Shown here: piece after piece, positions 1-6,532 of the stretch
Numbering within the stretch: the stretch's first letter is position 1
Layout: each line of letters starts with the position of its first letter
Assembly (NCBI GenBank): GCA_028275265.1
Contig: JAPWUZ010000131.1
Span: 1 to 7,224, forward strand
DNA: 7,224 nt
Reading direction: 5' to 3'
From: Armatimonadota bacterium
GTDB taxonomy: Bacteria; Armatimonadota; HRBIN16
The notes under the pieces: model-generated
Databases searched by the model: none
Seen by the model: only the letters and a program-made list of their open reading frames with translations
Told to the model about the DNA's origin: nothing
Program-made: the position numbers and the translations under genes

Positions 1-692
1 CCGTGCAGAACATTCCGGTGAAGATCATCCGCGTGAATATGAACGATGAAAACGTGAAGGTGACGGGCATGCTGGCGAAGCAGCAGCGCGGACGCACCGA
101 GCCGCTGGAGAGTATGGTGGCGCGTGCGCGACCCACCGCAGCCGTCACCGGAACCTTTTTCGGTACGCGCTCCTACCTGCCTGTGGGCGATATCGTGATC
201 GAGGGAAGGATGGTGCATTTCGGCGGTATCGGCACTGCGCTGTGCATCACTCCCGACAATCAGGTGGAGTTTGTGGATGTGAAACGTAACCGTCGGGAGG
301 ACTGGAGCGCATACGACTTCGTTATCCGTTCGGGACCGCGCCTGGTGACGGCTGGCAAAATCGGCGTGTATCCTCGCGCAGAGGGTTTTCGCGACAGGCA
401 CCTGCTCCGTCCGGCATGGCGGCTGGCGGTGGGCTTGACACGCGAGAATCACCTGCTGTTTGTTGGCACGCGCAAACCCATCACGCTGAGCCAGATGGCG
501 ATGGTCATGCACCGGCTCGGCTGTGTGGATGCCATCAATCTGGACGCCGGTTCCTCCACCGGCATGTACTATCGCGGACAGATATTGATGCGCCCCTTGC
601 GTCGACTGACCAACCTGGTTCTGGTCTACGAGAACCGCGAGCAATTTGAGCAACGGAAGTACTCGATCCTGCCACTGCACATCAGGCGATAG
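1..692 (+). CDS. Phosphodiester glycosidase (NAGPA/DUF2233) family protein, 5' partial
   Basis: C-terminal 229 or more residues of a protein of the NAGPA family (phosphodiester glycosidase, named after the uncovering enzyme N-acetylglucosamine-1-phosphodiester alpha-N-acetylglucosaminidase). Bacterial members are usually exported and act on cell-envelope glycans or sugar phosphodiesters; the substrate here is unknown. Family landmarks, numbered from the first complete codon, are a TGTFFGT segment (residues 49-55, matching the usual INGGYF block), PVGDIVIEGRMV (60-71), RSGPRLV (109-115) and the signature NLDAGSSTGMYY (179-190), which in the family is normally NLDGGGSS. The second G of that triad is A here. 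The frame is open from the window edge. The GTG at position 3 could be read as a start, but no ribosome site is visible and family members have more sequence, usually a signal peptide, upstream, so I treat it as truncated. Stop is TAG at 690-692. It converges on rng across a 120-nt gap. Confidence 0.87.
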   Translation, partial: VQNIPVKIIRVNMNDENVKVTGMLAKQQRGRTEPLESMVARARPTAAVTGTFFGTRSYLPVGDIVIEGRMVHFGGIGTALCITPDNQVEFVDVKRNRREDWSAYDFVIRSGPRLVTAGKIGVYPRAEGFRDRHLLRPAWRLAVGLTRENHLLFVGTRKPITLSQMAMVMHRLGCVDAINLDAGSSTGMYYRGQILMRPLRRLTNLVLVYENREQFEQRKYSILPLHIRR

Positions 693-714
693 AGCACTGC
701 GAAGCCTTGACCTC

Positions 715-805
715 GGAGGGCGAGCCTCCTGTTGAGCCGTAAACCCTTCTGCCCACCAACGGGGAGGTCGCATGCGGATTCGGCTCACGAGAAGATTCGC
801 CCTCC
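715..805. repeat. Inverted-repeat element (two REP-like units facing each other)
   Basis: Two 25-nt units, 715-739 on the plus strand and 805-781 on the minus strand, are identical at 20 of 25 positions. Both begin GGAGGGCGA and end GAGCCG; mismatches are at unit positions 10, 11, 14, 17 and 18. They enclose a 41-nt centre that contains the palindrome CGCATGCG (769-776). The left unit also holds its own 5-bp hairpin (GGAGG 715-719 with CCTCC 725-729, 5-nt loop). In RNA from either strand the two arms could pair into a long imperfect stem. The element fills the gap between the 3' ends of the convergent NAGPA and rng genes, which suits a bidirectional terminator or mRNA-stabilising structure, but no U-run follows it on either strand. 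No target-site duplication is seen at its edges. A BIME- or MITE-like identity is inference. Confidence 0.72.
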
Positions 806-812
806 ACGTGGG

Positions 813-2546
813 CTACGGTATCTCGTTGCGCTCCAGTGGGCGCGCCGATGGTATCACCTCCGCGAAAGCAAAGGAGCGACGGATGTCCAGCAGGCGCACT
901 TTCACCCTCTGCCCCGCGTATTCCGCGCCGTCCGTGAGGTCCAGCAGGAAACCGTCCGTCCAGCCGATGAACTTCAGGTTGCCGTTTGAAGCCAGTGAGG
1001 AGGGTTCCACCAGACACTCTACCACCTGCGCGCGCCGGAAGCCCAGCCAGGAACGGTCGAAGTCTGCCATCGTGCCTGGACGGATCTCATAGCTCTCCAC
1101 GTGTCTCTCCGGGTCGCTGCGCACGTAGATGGCGCAATGCAGGGTGTGTTCCAGTTCGTCCACGTTTTCGCCTTCGGGACCGATAATCAGCTCCGCCACT
1201 TTCGGGTGCGCGATAACAAGGTAAGCTTCGGCATGTTCGGCAGTGGCGCGGCGGGTGAGCTCTCGCTCGATGTCCAGACTGACCGATTCGGGCGCGATGA
1301 TGCGACCTCGCCCACCGCAGTAGGGGCACGGCTCCATCAGCAGCTCCACCACCGACTCGCCCGTTCGCTTGCGCGTCATCTGCACCAGCCCCAGCGGGCT
1401 GATGTGGCTGATTTTGGTGCGGGCGCGGTCGCGTTTCAGGGCACGCTCTAACGTGCGCATCACCTGCTGACGGTCATGCGCGTTGCTCATATCGATGAAG
1501 TCGATGACGATAATCCCACCCAAATCGCGCAAACGCAGCTGCCTTGCCACCTCCTCCGCGGCTTCGATGTTCGTGCGCAGGATGGTATCCGCCAGGCTCG
1601 TGCTGCCGGTGAACTTGCCCGTGTTCACATCGATGGTGGTCAGCGCTTCGGTCTCGTCTATCGTCAGGTAACCGCCCGACTTCAGGTATACCTGCCGCTT
1701 CATCAGGCGGTCTATCTCCTGCTCGATGCGGAAGTGGTCGAAGATAGGCTCGTCCTTATCGTACAGTTCGATGCGAGACTTGAGTTTGGGCGCAAAGCGA
1801 CCGGCGAGCTCCACTGCCTTCTGGAACTCCTCCGGGTCGTCGATCACCATGCGCGTGGTATCCGAGCTGAAGATGTCGCGTACCGTTTTGTACAACAGCG
1901 AGTAGTCTTTGTGAATCAACGCGGGTGCCTTCGCCTTGCGGGCGGCTTCCTGAATCTTGCTCCACTGCTCCAAAAGCCATTCGATATCCTGCAGCAGTTG
2001 TTCTTCACTTTTGTCTTCCGCTTCGGTGCGGATAATCAGCCCGAAGCCCTCCGGGCGCAGTTCGCGCCCCAGCCTTTTGAGCCGCTCGCGTTCTTTGGGG
2101 TCGGTGATTTTGCGGGAAACTCCCAGATGCTCGCCTTCCGGCGTCAGCACCACGTAGCGCCCGGGCAGGGTAATGCGGGTGGAAACGCGACAACCCTTCG
2201 TGCCGCGCGGGCCCTTGGTCACCTGCACCAGTATCTCCTGTCCGACGCGCAGAATCTCCTTGATGTTGCGGTTGCGCAGGGCAGAGCGGCGCATCGATGC
2301 AGGAGCAGGGGTTTCCTCACCGCTTTCGGGAAGGATATCGCCCACATACAGAAACGCATTCCGCTCCAGACCGATGTCCACGAACGCCGCATCCATGCCG
2401 GGCAGTACATTTGCCACACGCGCCTTGTAAATACTGCCGACGATGCGCTCCTCGCGCTCCACATGCAGCTCCATCAGCCGGTCATCTTCCAACACGGCGA
2501 TGCGCGTCTCGCGGCTGCCCACGTTCACGATGATTTCCTTTTTCAT
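813..2546 (-). CDS. rng: Ribonuclease G/E family endoribonuclease
   Basis: Cytoplasmic single-strand-specific, Mg2+-dependent endoribonuclease that initiates mRNA decay and matures rRNA and tRNA precursors. The 577-residue protein has the family architecture: an RNase H-like start with an inserted S1 domain (about 35-125, GSIYKARVANVLPGMDAAFV), the 5'-sensor region (to about 230) and the DNase I-like catalytic part. Catalytic aspartates are visible as IDVNTG (D306) and VIDF (D349), aligning with D303 and D346 of E. coli RNase E, and the Zn-link is CPYC (C407, C410). It lacks the long disordered degradosome tail of RNase E. It is about 90 residues longer than E. coli RNase G, with an extra C-terminal segment (about 505-577, GFLLDLTDGAEYAGQRVKVRLL) that looks like a small TRAM/OB-type RNA-binding fold. 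The ATG start has a strong ribosome site, AGGAGGTG at 2564-2557, which overlaps the mobA stop 9 nt upstream. It is the last gene of the operon. Confidence 0.95.
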   Translation of the reverse strand: MKKEIIVNVGSRETRIAVLEDDRLMELHVEREERIVGSIYKARVANVLPGMDAAFVDIGLERNAFLYVGDILPESGEETPAPASMRRSALRNRNIKEILRVGQEILVQVTKGPRGTKGCRVSTRITLPGRYVVLTPEGEHLGVSRKITDPKERERLKRLGRELRPEGFGLIIRTEAEDKSEEQLLQDIEWLLEQWSKIQEAARKAKAPALIHKDYSLLYKTVRDIFSSDTTRMVIDDPEEFQKAVELAGRFAPKLKSRIELYDKDEPIFDHFRIEQEIDRLMKRQVYLKSGGYLTIDETEALTTIDVNTGKFTGSTSLADTILRTNIEAAEEVARQLRLRDLGGIIVIDFIDMSNAHDRQQVMRTLERALKRDRARTKISHISPLGLVQMTRKRTGESVVELLMEPCPYCGGRGRIIAPESVSLDIERELTRRATAEHAEAYLVIAHPKVAELIIGPEGENVDELEHTLHCAIYVRSDPERHVESYEIRPGTMADFDRSWLGFRRAQVVECLVEPSSLASNGNLKFIGWTDGFLLDLTDGAEYAGQRVKVRLLDIRRSFAFAEVIPSARPLERNEIP

Positions 2547-2555
2547 GGCACTGCC

Positions 2556-3158
2556 TCACCTCCTTTCCGAGGCTGTTTTCCACTGCTGCCACTCCTGGGG
2601 CGTGTTCAGGTTCACGAAGCACTGCCCATCGGCATCGAAGCGGCATATGACCTCTTCCTCTGCCCACCGCAGTGTACCCGCGCTCTCCATACGTTGCAGA
2701 ATGCGCCACACGGCGTACTCACCCTCCTGCAGGCTCGCCTCGATGAATGGTGCCGCATTGGGAAACCACGCAGCGTGCAGAGGTTGCGCCTGACCTTTCC
2801 ACCGCGGCACATGCGCCGCTGCTCCCGCGGCGTTGTCTATCAACCACCTGCCGAACTCCGCGTGCACAAAGGGCATATCGCAGGCGCACACGAAGCATGG
2901 CTGCTGTAGATGGTAGAGGGCGGTCAGTATGGCTGCTGCCACTCCGGCGCCCGGCTGCTCATCAGGCATCCACTCCACGCCGGGCGCGGTTACCCACGCC
3001 GCCTCTCCGCCAATCACCACTACCTTCGGGAAGGCGGTCTGAAGACGGGTCGCCACATGCTCCAACAGCGGACGCCCCTGCCATGCCAGCAACGCTTTGG
3101 TTGTGCCCATACGTCGGCTGCTGCCACCTGCGAGTACAGCGGCAATCGGAGAGTTCAC
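2556..3158 (-). CDS. mobA: Molybdenum cofactor guanylyltransferase MobA
   Basis: Transfers GMP from GTP to molybdopterin-bound molybdenum to form the guanine dinucleotide cofactor used by DMSO-reductase-family enzymes; cytoplasmic. The 200-residue length matches the family (E. coli about 194). Visible motifs are the nucleotide-binding loop LAGGSSRRMGTTKALL (9-24), DEQPGAG (66-72, standing where DxxPGxGPL is usual, so PL is missing), the metal-binding CDMPF (93-97), QPLHAAW (125-131) and the C-terminal NLNTP (183-187). The GTG start at 3158-3156 overlaps the metG stop in GTGA, so translation is probably coupled; a weak GGAAG at 3172-3168 lies 9 nt upstream. The rest of the operon concerns RNA and translation, so this gene is a functional outlier, and no molybdoenzyme or other moa/moe gene is in the window. 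A related cofactor nucleotidyltransferase such as MocA is the main alternative. Confidence 0.87.
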   Translation of the reverse strand: MNSPIAAVLAGGSSRRMGTTKALLAWQGRPLLEHVATRLQTAFPKVVVIGGEAAWVTAPGVEWMPDEQPGAGVAAAILTALYHLQQPCFVCACDMPFVHAEFGRWLIDNAAGAAAHVPRWKGQAQPLHAAWFPNAAPFIEASLQEGEYAVWRILQRMESAGTLRWAEEEVICRFDADGQCFVNLNTPQEWQQWKTASERR

Positions 3159-5089
3159 CGCACTTTGCTTCCAACGGGCACAGGTTTGTCTGGCGTCAAC
3201 AGGATGGCTTTGCCGTCCACTTCCGCCGCCAGCAACATCCCCTGCGACTGCACTCCGCGAATGGTGGCGGGTTGCAGGTTGGTCAGCACCACAATCTGTC
3301 TGCCGATGACATCCTGCGGGCTGTAGGTCTCTGCGATGCCTGCGACAAGGGTACGCTCCTCTCCGCCGATATCGACGGTGAGTTTCAGCAGCTTGGATGT
3401 ATTCGGCACGGGCTCCGCCGACTTCACCTCGGCGATTTTGATTTCCAGCTTCTGAAAATCCTGAATGGTAATCAGGTTACTCTGCTCCATCTCGGTCTCC
3501 TTTTGCGTCTTTAGCGTCAGTGCTTCTTCCGTGATGCGCGGGAACAGCGGCTGCGGCTGCTGAACACTGCTACCTGCCTGTAGCCGCCCCCACATGCTTT
3601 CCGCCTGCCAGCTCGCCTGCACCGGCGGCGTGTCGATGCCCAGCTGCTGCCAGATGCGTGCCGTCGCCACCGGCATGGTGGGTGCCAGCCACAGGGCGCA
3701 CAGCCGTACTCCCTCCAGCACATCGTACAGCACGCCTTGCGCCCGTCCGGTTTCGCCGTTGCGGTACAGGCTCCACGGCGCCTGTTCGTCCAGGTACTTA
3801 TTCAGGCGCGACACCATCCGCCAGATTTGCTCCAGCACGCCGTTGAGGCGGAAGCGGTAGACCTCCTCCTCGATGCCCTTCTCGATATCCGCCGCCAGCG
3901 CCGCCAGATCGGCGTTGCGTTCCACCGGTTCGGGCACACGTCCGTCCGCATAGCGCCACACCATGTTCAGCGTGCGGTTCAGCAGGTTGCCCAGGTCGTT
4001 GGCGAGGTCGCTGTTGTAGCGTTTGCGGAAGGATTCCTCCGAGAACTCGCTGTCCAGCCCGAACTGCATCTCGCGAATCAGCAGGTATCGCTCGGCATCC
4101 ACCGCGATGTCGAAATCGGCTCCCGACCAGGCGGCGATGTCCTTCGCCAGCTGCACGGGGTGGGGCAGGTTGCCTTTGGACTTGCTTCCCTTCTCGCCGC
4201 CGATGGTCCACCAGCCGTGCCCAAAGATGCGCTCCGGCACAGGCAGACCGATGGACATCAGCATGGCGGGCCAAAGCGTGGCGTGGAAGCGCACGAAAAT
4301 CTCCTTGCCCATCAGGTGTACGGCGGGCCAAAGCTGCTGGTACCGCTCCATATCTTCGGGCCACCCGGTGGCGGAGACGTAGTTAATCAGCGCGTCGAAC
4401 CAGACGTAGATGACCTTGTCTGGCTCGCCGGGCACGGGGATGCCCCAGCCCGGGTTGGCACGGGTGACACTCTGGTCGCGCAGCCCCTGCTTGATGAAGG
4501 CGATGACCTCGTTCTTGCGAAACTCCGGCTCCAGCCAGTCGGGATGCTCTTCGATATACTGCAGCAAGCGGTCGCCGTAAGCGGAGAGGCGGAAGAAGTA
4601 ATCTTCTTCCTGCACCCACTGCAGCGGACGGCGGCACTCGGCGTTGGGGCACAGTTTGTCCTCCCCGACATCGGAGGGCGCAAAGAAAGTCTCATCCGAC
4701 ACGCAGTACCAGCCCTCGTAAATACCCTTGTAAATGTCGCCGTTGTCGCGCATCCGGCGGAAAAACTCCTGCACCACGCGCACATGACGCGGCTCGGTGG
4801 TGCGGATGAAGTCATCGTATTCGATGTGCATCACCTTCCATGCCTGCTGGAACTCGGCGGCGAGCTCGTCCACGAACTGCTGCGTGGGCACGCCGCGTTC
4901 CTGTGCGGCGCGATGCACCTTAATCGCGTTTTCGTCGGTGCCGGTGAGGAACCACACCTTGCGCCCCCGCATCTTGTGGTAGCGCGCCAGCACGTCCGCT
5001 GCCAGTGTGGTCAATGTGCTGCCGATGTGCGGCGAGCTGTTGACGTAATAAATCGGCGTGGTGATGTAATACGCTTTCTCACTCCCCAT
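3155..5089 (-). CDS. metG: Methionyl-tRNA synthetase
   Basis: Charges tRNA-Met with methionine in the cytoplasm; essential class I enzyme, 644 residues. The order is the Rossmann catalytic domain with HIGS (21-24, in place of HIGH), the connective zinc-knuckle region (about 125-165), the KMSKS loop present as KGSKS (300-304), an alpha-helical anticodon domain (about 340-500), and an appended C-terminal tRNA-binding OB fold of EMAP-II/Arc1p type (about 537-644). That last domain usually mediates dimerisation and tRNA binding. Oddities are the Met-to-Gly change in KMSKS, a longer stretch just after it (WSGADFDIAV, 321-330), and a knuckle with three cysteines (C129, C147, C152) where D132 replaces the usual second one and the second pair is spaced CX4C. 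The ATG at 5089 is preceded by AAGGAG at 5107-5102. The start overlaps the upstream small gene by 11 nt and the stop overlaps mobA by 4 nt. Confidence 0.97.
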   Translation of the reverse strand: MGSEKAYYITTPIYYVNSSPHIGSTLTTLAADVLARYHKMRGRKVWFLTGTDENAIKVHRAAQERGVPTQQFVDELAAEFQQAWKVMHIEYDDFIRTTEPRHVRVVQEFFRRMRDNGDIYKGIYEGWYCVSDETFFAPSDVGEDKLCPNAECRRPLQWVQEEDYFFRLSAYGDRLLQYIEEHPDWLEPEFRKNEVIAFIKQGLRDQSVTRANPGWGIPVPGEPDKVIYVWFDALINYVSATGWPEDMERYQQLWPAVHLMGKEIFVRFHATLWPAMLMSIGLPVPERIFGHGWWTIGGEKGSKSKGNLPHPVQLAKDIAAWSGADFDIAVDAERYLLIREMQFGLDSEFSEESFRKRYNSDLANDLGNLLNRTLNMVWRYADGRVPEPVERNADLAALAADIEKGIEEEVYRFRLNGVLEQIWRMVSRLNKYLDEQAPWSLYRNGETGRAQGVLYDVLEGVRLCALWLAPTMPVATARIWQQLGIDTPPVQASWQAESMWGRLQAGSSVQQPQPLFPRITEEALTLKTQKETEMEQSNLITIQDFQKLEIKIAEVKSAEPVPNTSKLLKLTVDIGGEERTLVAGIAETYSPQDVIGRQIVVLTNLQPATIRGVQSQGMLLAAEVDGKAILLTPDKPVPVGSKVR

Positions 5090-5339
5090 AATGTCCGTTA
5101 TCTCCTTCTTTGGGTTCTGGAGGTTCTTTTGCCTCTGCCAGAACCCGTTGCGCTTGTTCCAGATACTCTTGTGGCACCAGAATCTCTACCGGGCTGGTTA
5201 ACTGGACATAAATGTGCCCCAGCACGGAAGGCATCGCTGGAATACCCGCGCTGCGCAGCAGCTCCAGCACAATGTTGCCTTCGAACGGCTCTGAGGCGGT
5301 ATACAGCACCACCCAGCGATCGCGCGACGGTTTGGGCAT
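5079..5339 (-). CDS. Small DUF2007-type protein (putative signal-transducing family)
   Basis: 86-residue soluble protein of unknown biochemical role. The fold signature resembles the DUF2007 (putative signal transducing) family: WVVLYTASEPFEGNIVLELL (9-28), then a GIPA turn (32-35) and a C-terminal VEILVPQEYLEQAQRVLAEA (51-70). This is a ferredoxin-like beta-alpha-beta pattern in which the last helix usually ends in A..LL. The tail (72-86) is acidic and proline-rich. No signal peptide or membrane segment is present. The ATG start lies 3 nt after the fmdB-like stop, with CCGGAG at 5352-5347, partly inside that gene, as ribosome site; its 3' end overlaps metG by 11 nt. Tight packing implies it is made together with FmdB and MetG. 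Function in this operon cannot be stated. Confidence 0.78.
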   Translation of the reverse strand: MPKPSRDRWVVLYTASEPFEGNIVLELLRSAGIPAMPSVLGHIYVQLTSPVEILVPQEYLEQAQRVLAEAKEPPEPKEGDNGHYGE

Positions 5340-5342
5340 CGC

Positions 5343-5582
5343 TTAGCTCCGGCACGTCGGGCAAGTGCCCGACTCGCAGAACGGCGGTGGACTGCCCGCG
5401 CAGGAGTCACAGCCCACCACCCCCATGTCTTTACTCACCTTCGGCGAGAAAAACAGCGAGATAAGGCGTGACACTTCCACCGAACCACAATTCGGGCAGG
5501 TTACTCCGGAGACATCGGTGCTGGAAAACCTCTGCTCGAACTTCTGACCGCACCCTTTGCAGCGAAACTCATAGATAGGCAT
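5343..5582 (-). CDS. FmdB-family zinc-ribbon protein
   Basis: 79-residue zinc-ribbon protein of the FmdB/CxxC_CxxC_SSSS regulatory family. It opens with MPIYEFRCKGCGQKFEQ, carries the two knuckles CKGC (C8, C11) and CPNC (C29, C32), and then SRLIS as in the family. Family members are small, widespread, and first described as regulators next to formamide/amide genes; the true role is mostly unknown. The C-terminal tail is unusually cysteine-rich (C58, C61, C69, C74, C77), giving nine cysteines in all. The ATG at 5582 lies inside the 3' end of ricT (14-nt overlap, different frame), and a strong ribosome site AGGAGGTG at 5600-5593 supports this start. Located between ricT and the DUF2007-like gene. 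Confidence 0.88.
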   Translation of the reverse strand: MPIYEFRCKGCGQKFEQRFSSTDVSGVTCPNCGSVEVSRLISLFFSPKVSKDMGVVGCDSCAGSPPPFCESGTCPTCRS

Positions 5583-6465
5583 CGGTATCCGGCACCTCCT
5601 CGTCGTTGATAGGTTCTTCTTCCACTACCTCGGCAGCACCGGCAGCGCAGGCACAACCGGTCACCTGTCTCTCCCACTGTAACTCGGAGGCGGCGTAGGT
5701 GACGATGGTGCCATTGGGAAACTCCACCATCACCTCTTCCTTAAGGATGTTCAGGTCGTTGACGCGCCCCTCTCCGCGCGGGGTCTGCACCGCATCACCG
5801 ATTCGAGGCAGGCGTGACCGGGCGTCCTTATACATCTCATGCTCATACTGCAGACAGCACATCAACTTGCCGCACACGCCCGAGAACTTCACGGGGTTCA
5901 AGAACAGGCTCTGGTCCTTCGCCATCTTCATCGAGATGGGCGTGAACTCTTTCAGGAAGGTACTGCAGCACAGCGTCAGTCCACACGGACCGATGCCGCC
6001 CATCATTTTCGCCTGATCGCGTGGACCAATCTGCAGCAGCTGGATGCGCGTGCGGAAAGTGGCGGCGAGGTCCCGCACCAGCTCGCGGAAGTCTACGCGG
6101 TTCTCCGCCACGAAGTAAAAGGTGAGCTGCGTGCGGTCAAAGGCATACTCACAGTGAACCAGCTTCATCGGTAAGCCGTGTTTGGCTATCTTGTCCCTGC
6201 AGATGCCCATCGCCTCTTTTGCCATATAGAGGTTTTGCCTGTACTGCTCCAGGTCTTCCGAAGTGGCTGGGCGCAGAATGGGCTTTAAGGGTGCCTGCAG
6301 GTCTTCCTCGGTGACCTCGCGCGGCGGGATACGCACCGTGCCCATCTCCTGACCGCGCGTGGTCTCCACAATGACCTTATCCCATTCCTTCAGTTCATAT
6401 CCCGCCGGATCAAACCAGTATGAGCGCGCTACGCGCCTGAAAGCTATTCCAACCGCAATGGGCAT
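5569..6465 (-). CDS. ricT: PSP1 domain protein, RicT (YaaT)-like
   Basis: Homologue of Bacillus RicT/YaaT, a PSP1-domain protein that with RicA and RicF forms an iron-sulfur complex acting on RNase Y-dependent mRNA maturation and on sporulation and competence signalling. Known partners are not in this window. The start at 6465 gives 298 residues beginning MPIAVGIAFRRV, which fits the family start (short beta strand, then YWFDPAG). Signature cysteines, counted from this start, are C161, C166 and C167 in the GPCGLTLCCSTFLKEF block and C198, C203 and C204 in the SGVCGKLMCCLQYE block; these are the likely cluster or metal ligands. An acidic C-terminal tail carries two more cysteines (CAC). GAGGG at 6474-6470 is a plausible but close ribosome site. 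An in-frame ATG at 6498 would add 11 residues, but it sits on the predicted transcription start and has no ribosome site. First gene of the operon. Confidence 0.92.
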   Translation of the reverse strand: MPIAVGIAFRRVARSYWFDPAGYELKEWDKVIVETTRGQEMGTVRIPPREVTEEDLQAPLKPILRPATSEDLEQYRQNLYMAKEAMGICRDKIAKHGLPMKLVHCEYAFDRTQLTFYFVAENRVDFRELVRDLAATFRTRIQLLQIGPRDQAKMMGGIGPCGLTLCCSTFLKEFTPISMKMAKDQSLFLNPVKFSGVCGKLMCCLQYEHEMYKDARSRLPRIGDAVQTPRGEGRVNDLNILKEEVMVEFPNGTIVTYAASELQWERQVTGCACAAGAAEVVEEEPINDEEVPDTDAYL

Positions 6466-6503
6466 CGTTCCCTCTGTGATGGCAAAGAGTGCTTGCATTT
6501 TTC

Positions 6504-6532
6504 ATTTTAACATAATCGACAGGTGCAGGCAA
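6504..6532 (-). promoter_or_regulatory. Predicted sigma70-type promoter of the ricT-rng operon
   Basis: On the minus strand, TTGCCT (6532-6527, 4 of 6 to the -35 consensus) and TAAAAT (6509-6504, 5 of 6 to the -10 consensus) are separated by exactly 17 nt in a locally AT-rich patch. The predicted transcription start is near 6497, giving a leader of about 32 nt to the ATG at 6465. No other promoter is obvious in the small gaps of the operon, so this may drive all six genes. Prediction by eye only. Confidence 0.55.

Noticed and set aside
715..729. Hairpin GGAGG/CCTCC as a rho-independent terminator
   Set aside because: The stem is only 5 bp and no T-run follows on either strand; it is better described as part of the inverted-repeat unit.
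682..1017. Minus-strand open frame spanning the inverted-repeat element and the rng 3' end
   Set aside because: It is out of frame with rng, and the readable GESSREPN/GGSPSE stretch is simply the translated intergenic repeat.
1476..2909. Long plus-strand open frame (477 codons) opposite rng and mobA
   Set aside because: It is antisense to two clearly recognisable genes, its translation shows no known motif, and long antisense frames are expected from codon bias in GC-rich genes.
4671..4682. GGAGGGCG inside metG as a third copy of the intergenic repeat
   Set aside because: Only eight bases match and the GAGCCG end is absent; it lies in conserved coding sequence, so chance is sufficient.
3737..5464. 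Long plus-strand open frame (575 codons) opposite metG, the DUF2007-like gene and part of fmdB
   Set aside because: Antisense shadow of metG with repetitive His/Arg/Gly/Ala composition, no ribosome site and no domain similarity.
6496..6498. ATG at 6498 as the ricT start
   Set aside because: No ribosome site, coincides with the predicted transcription start, and adds 11 residues not expected in the family. Kept only as a leaderless alternative.
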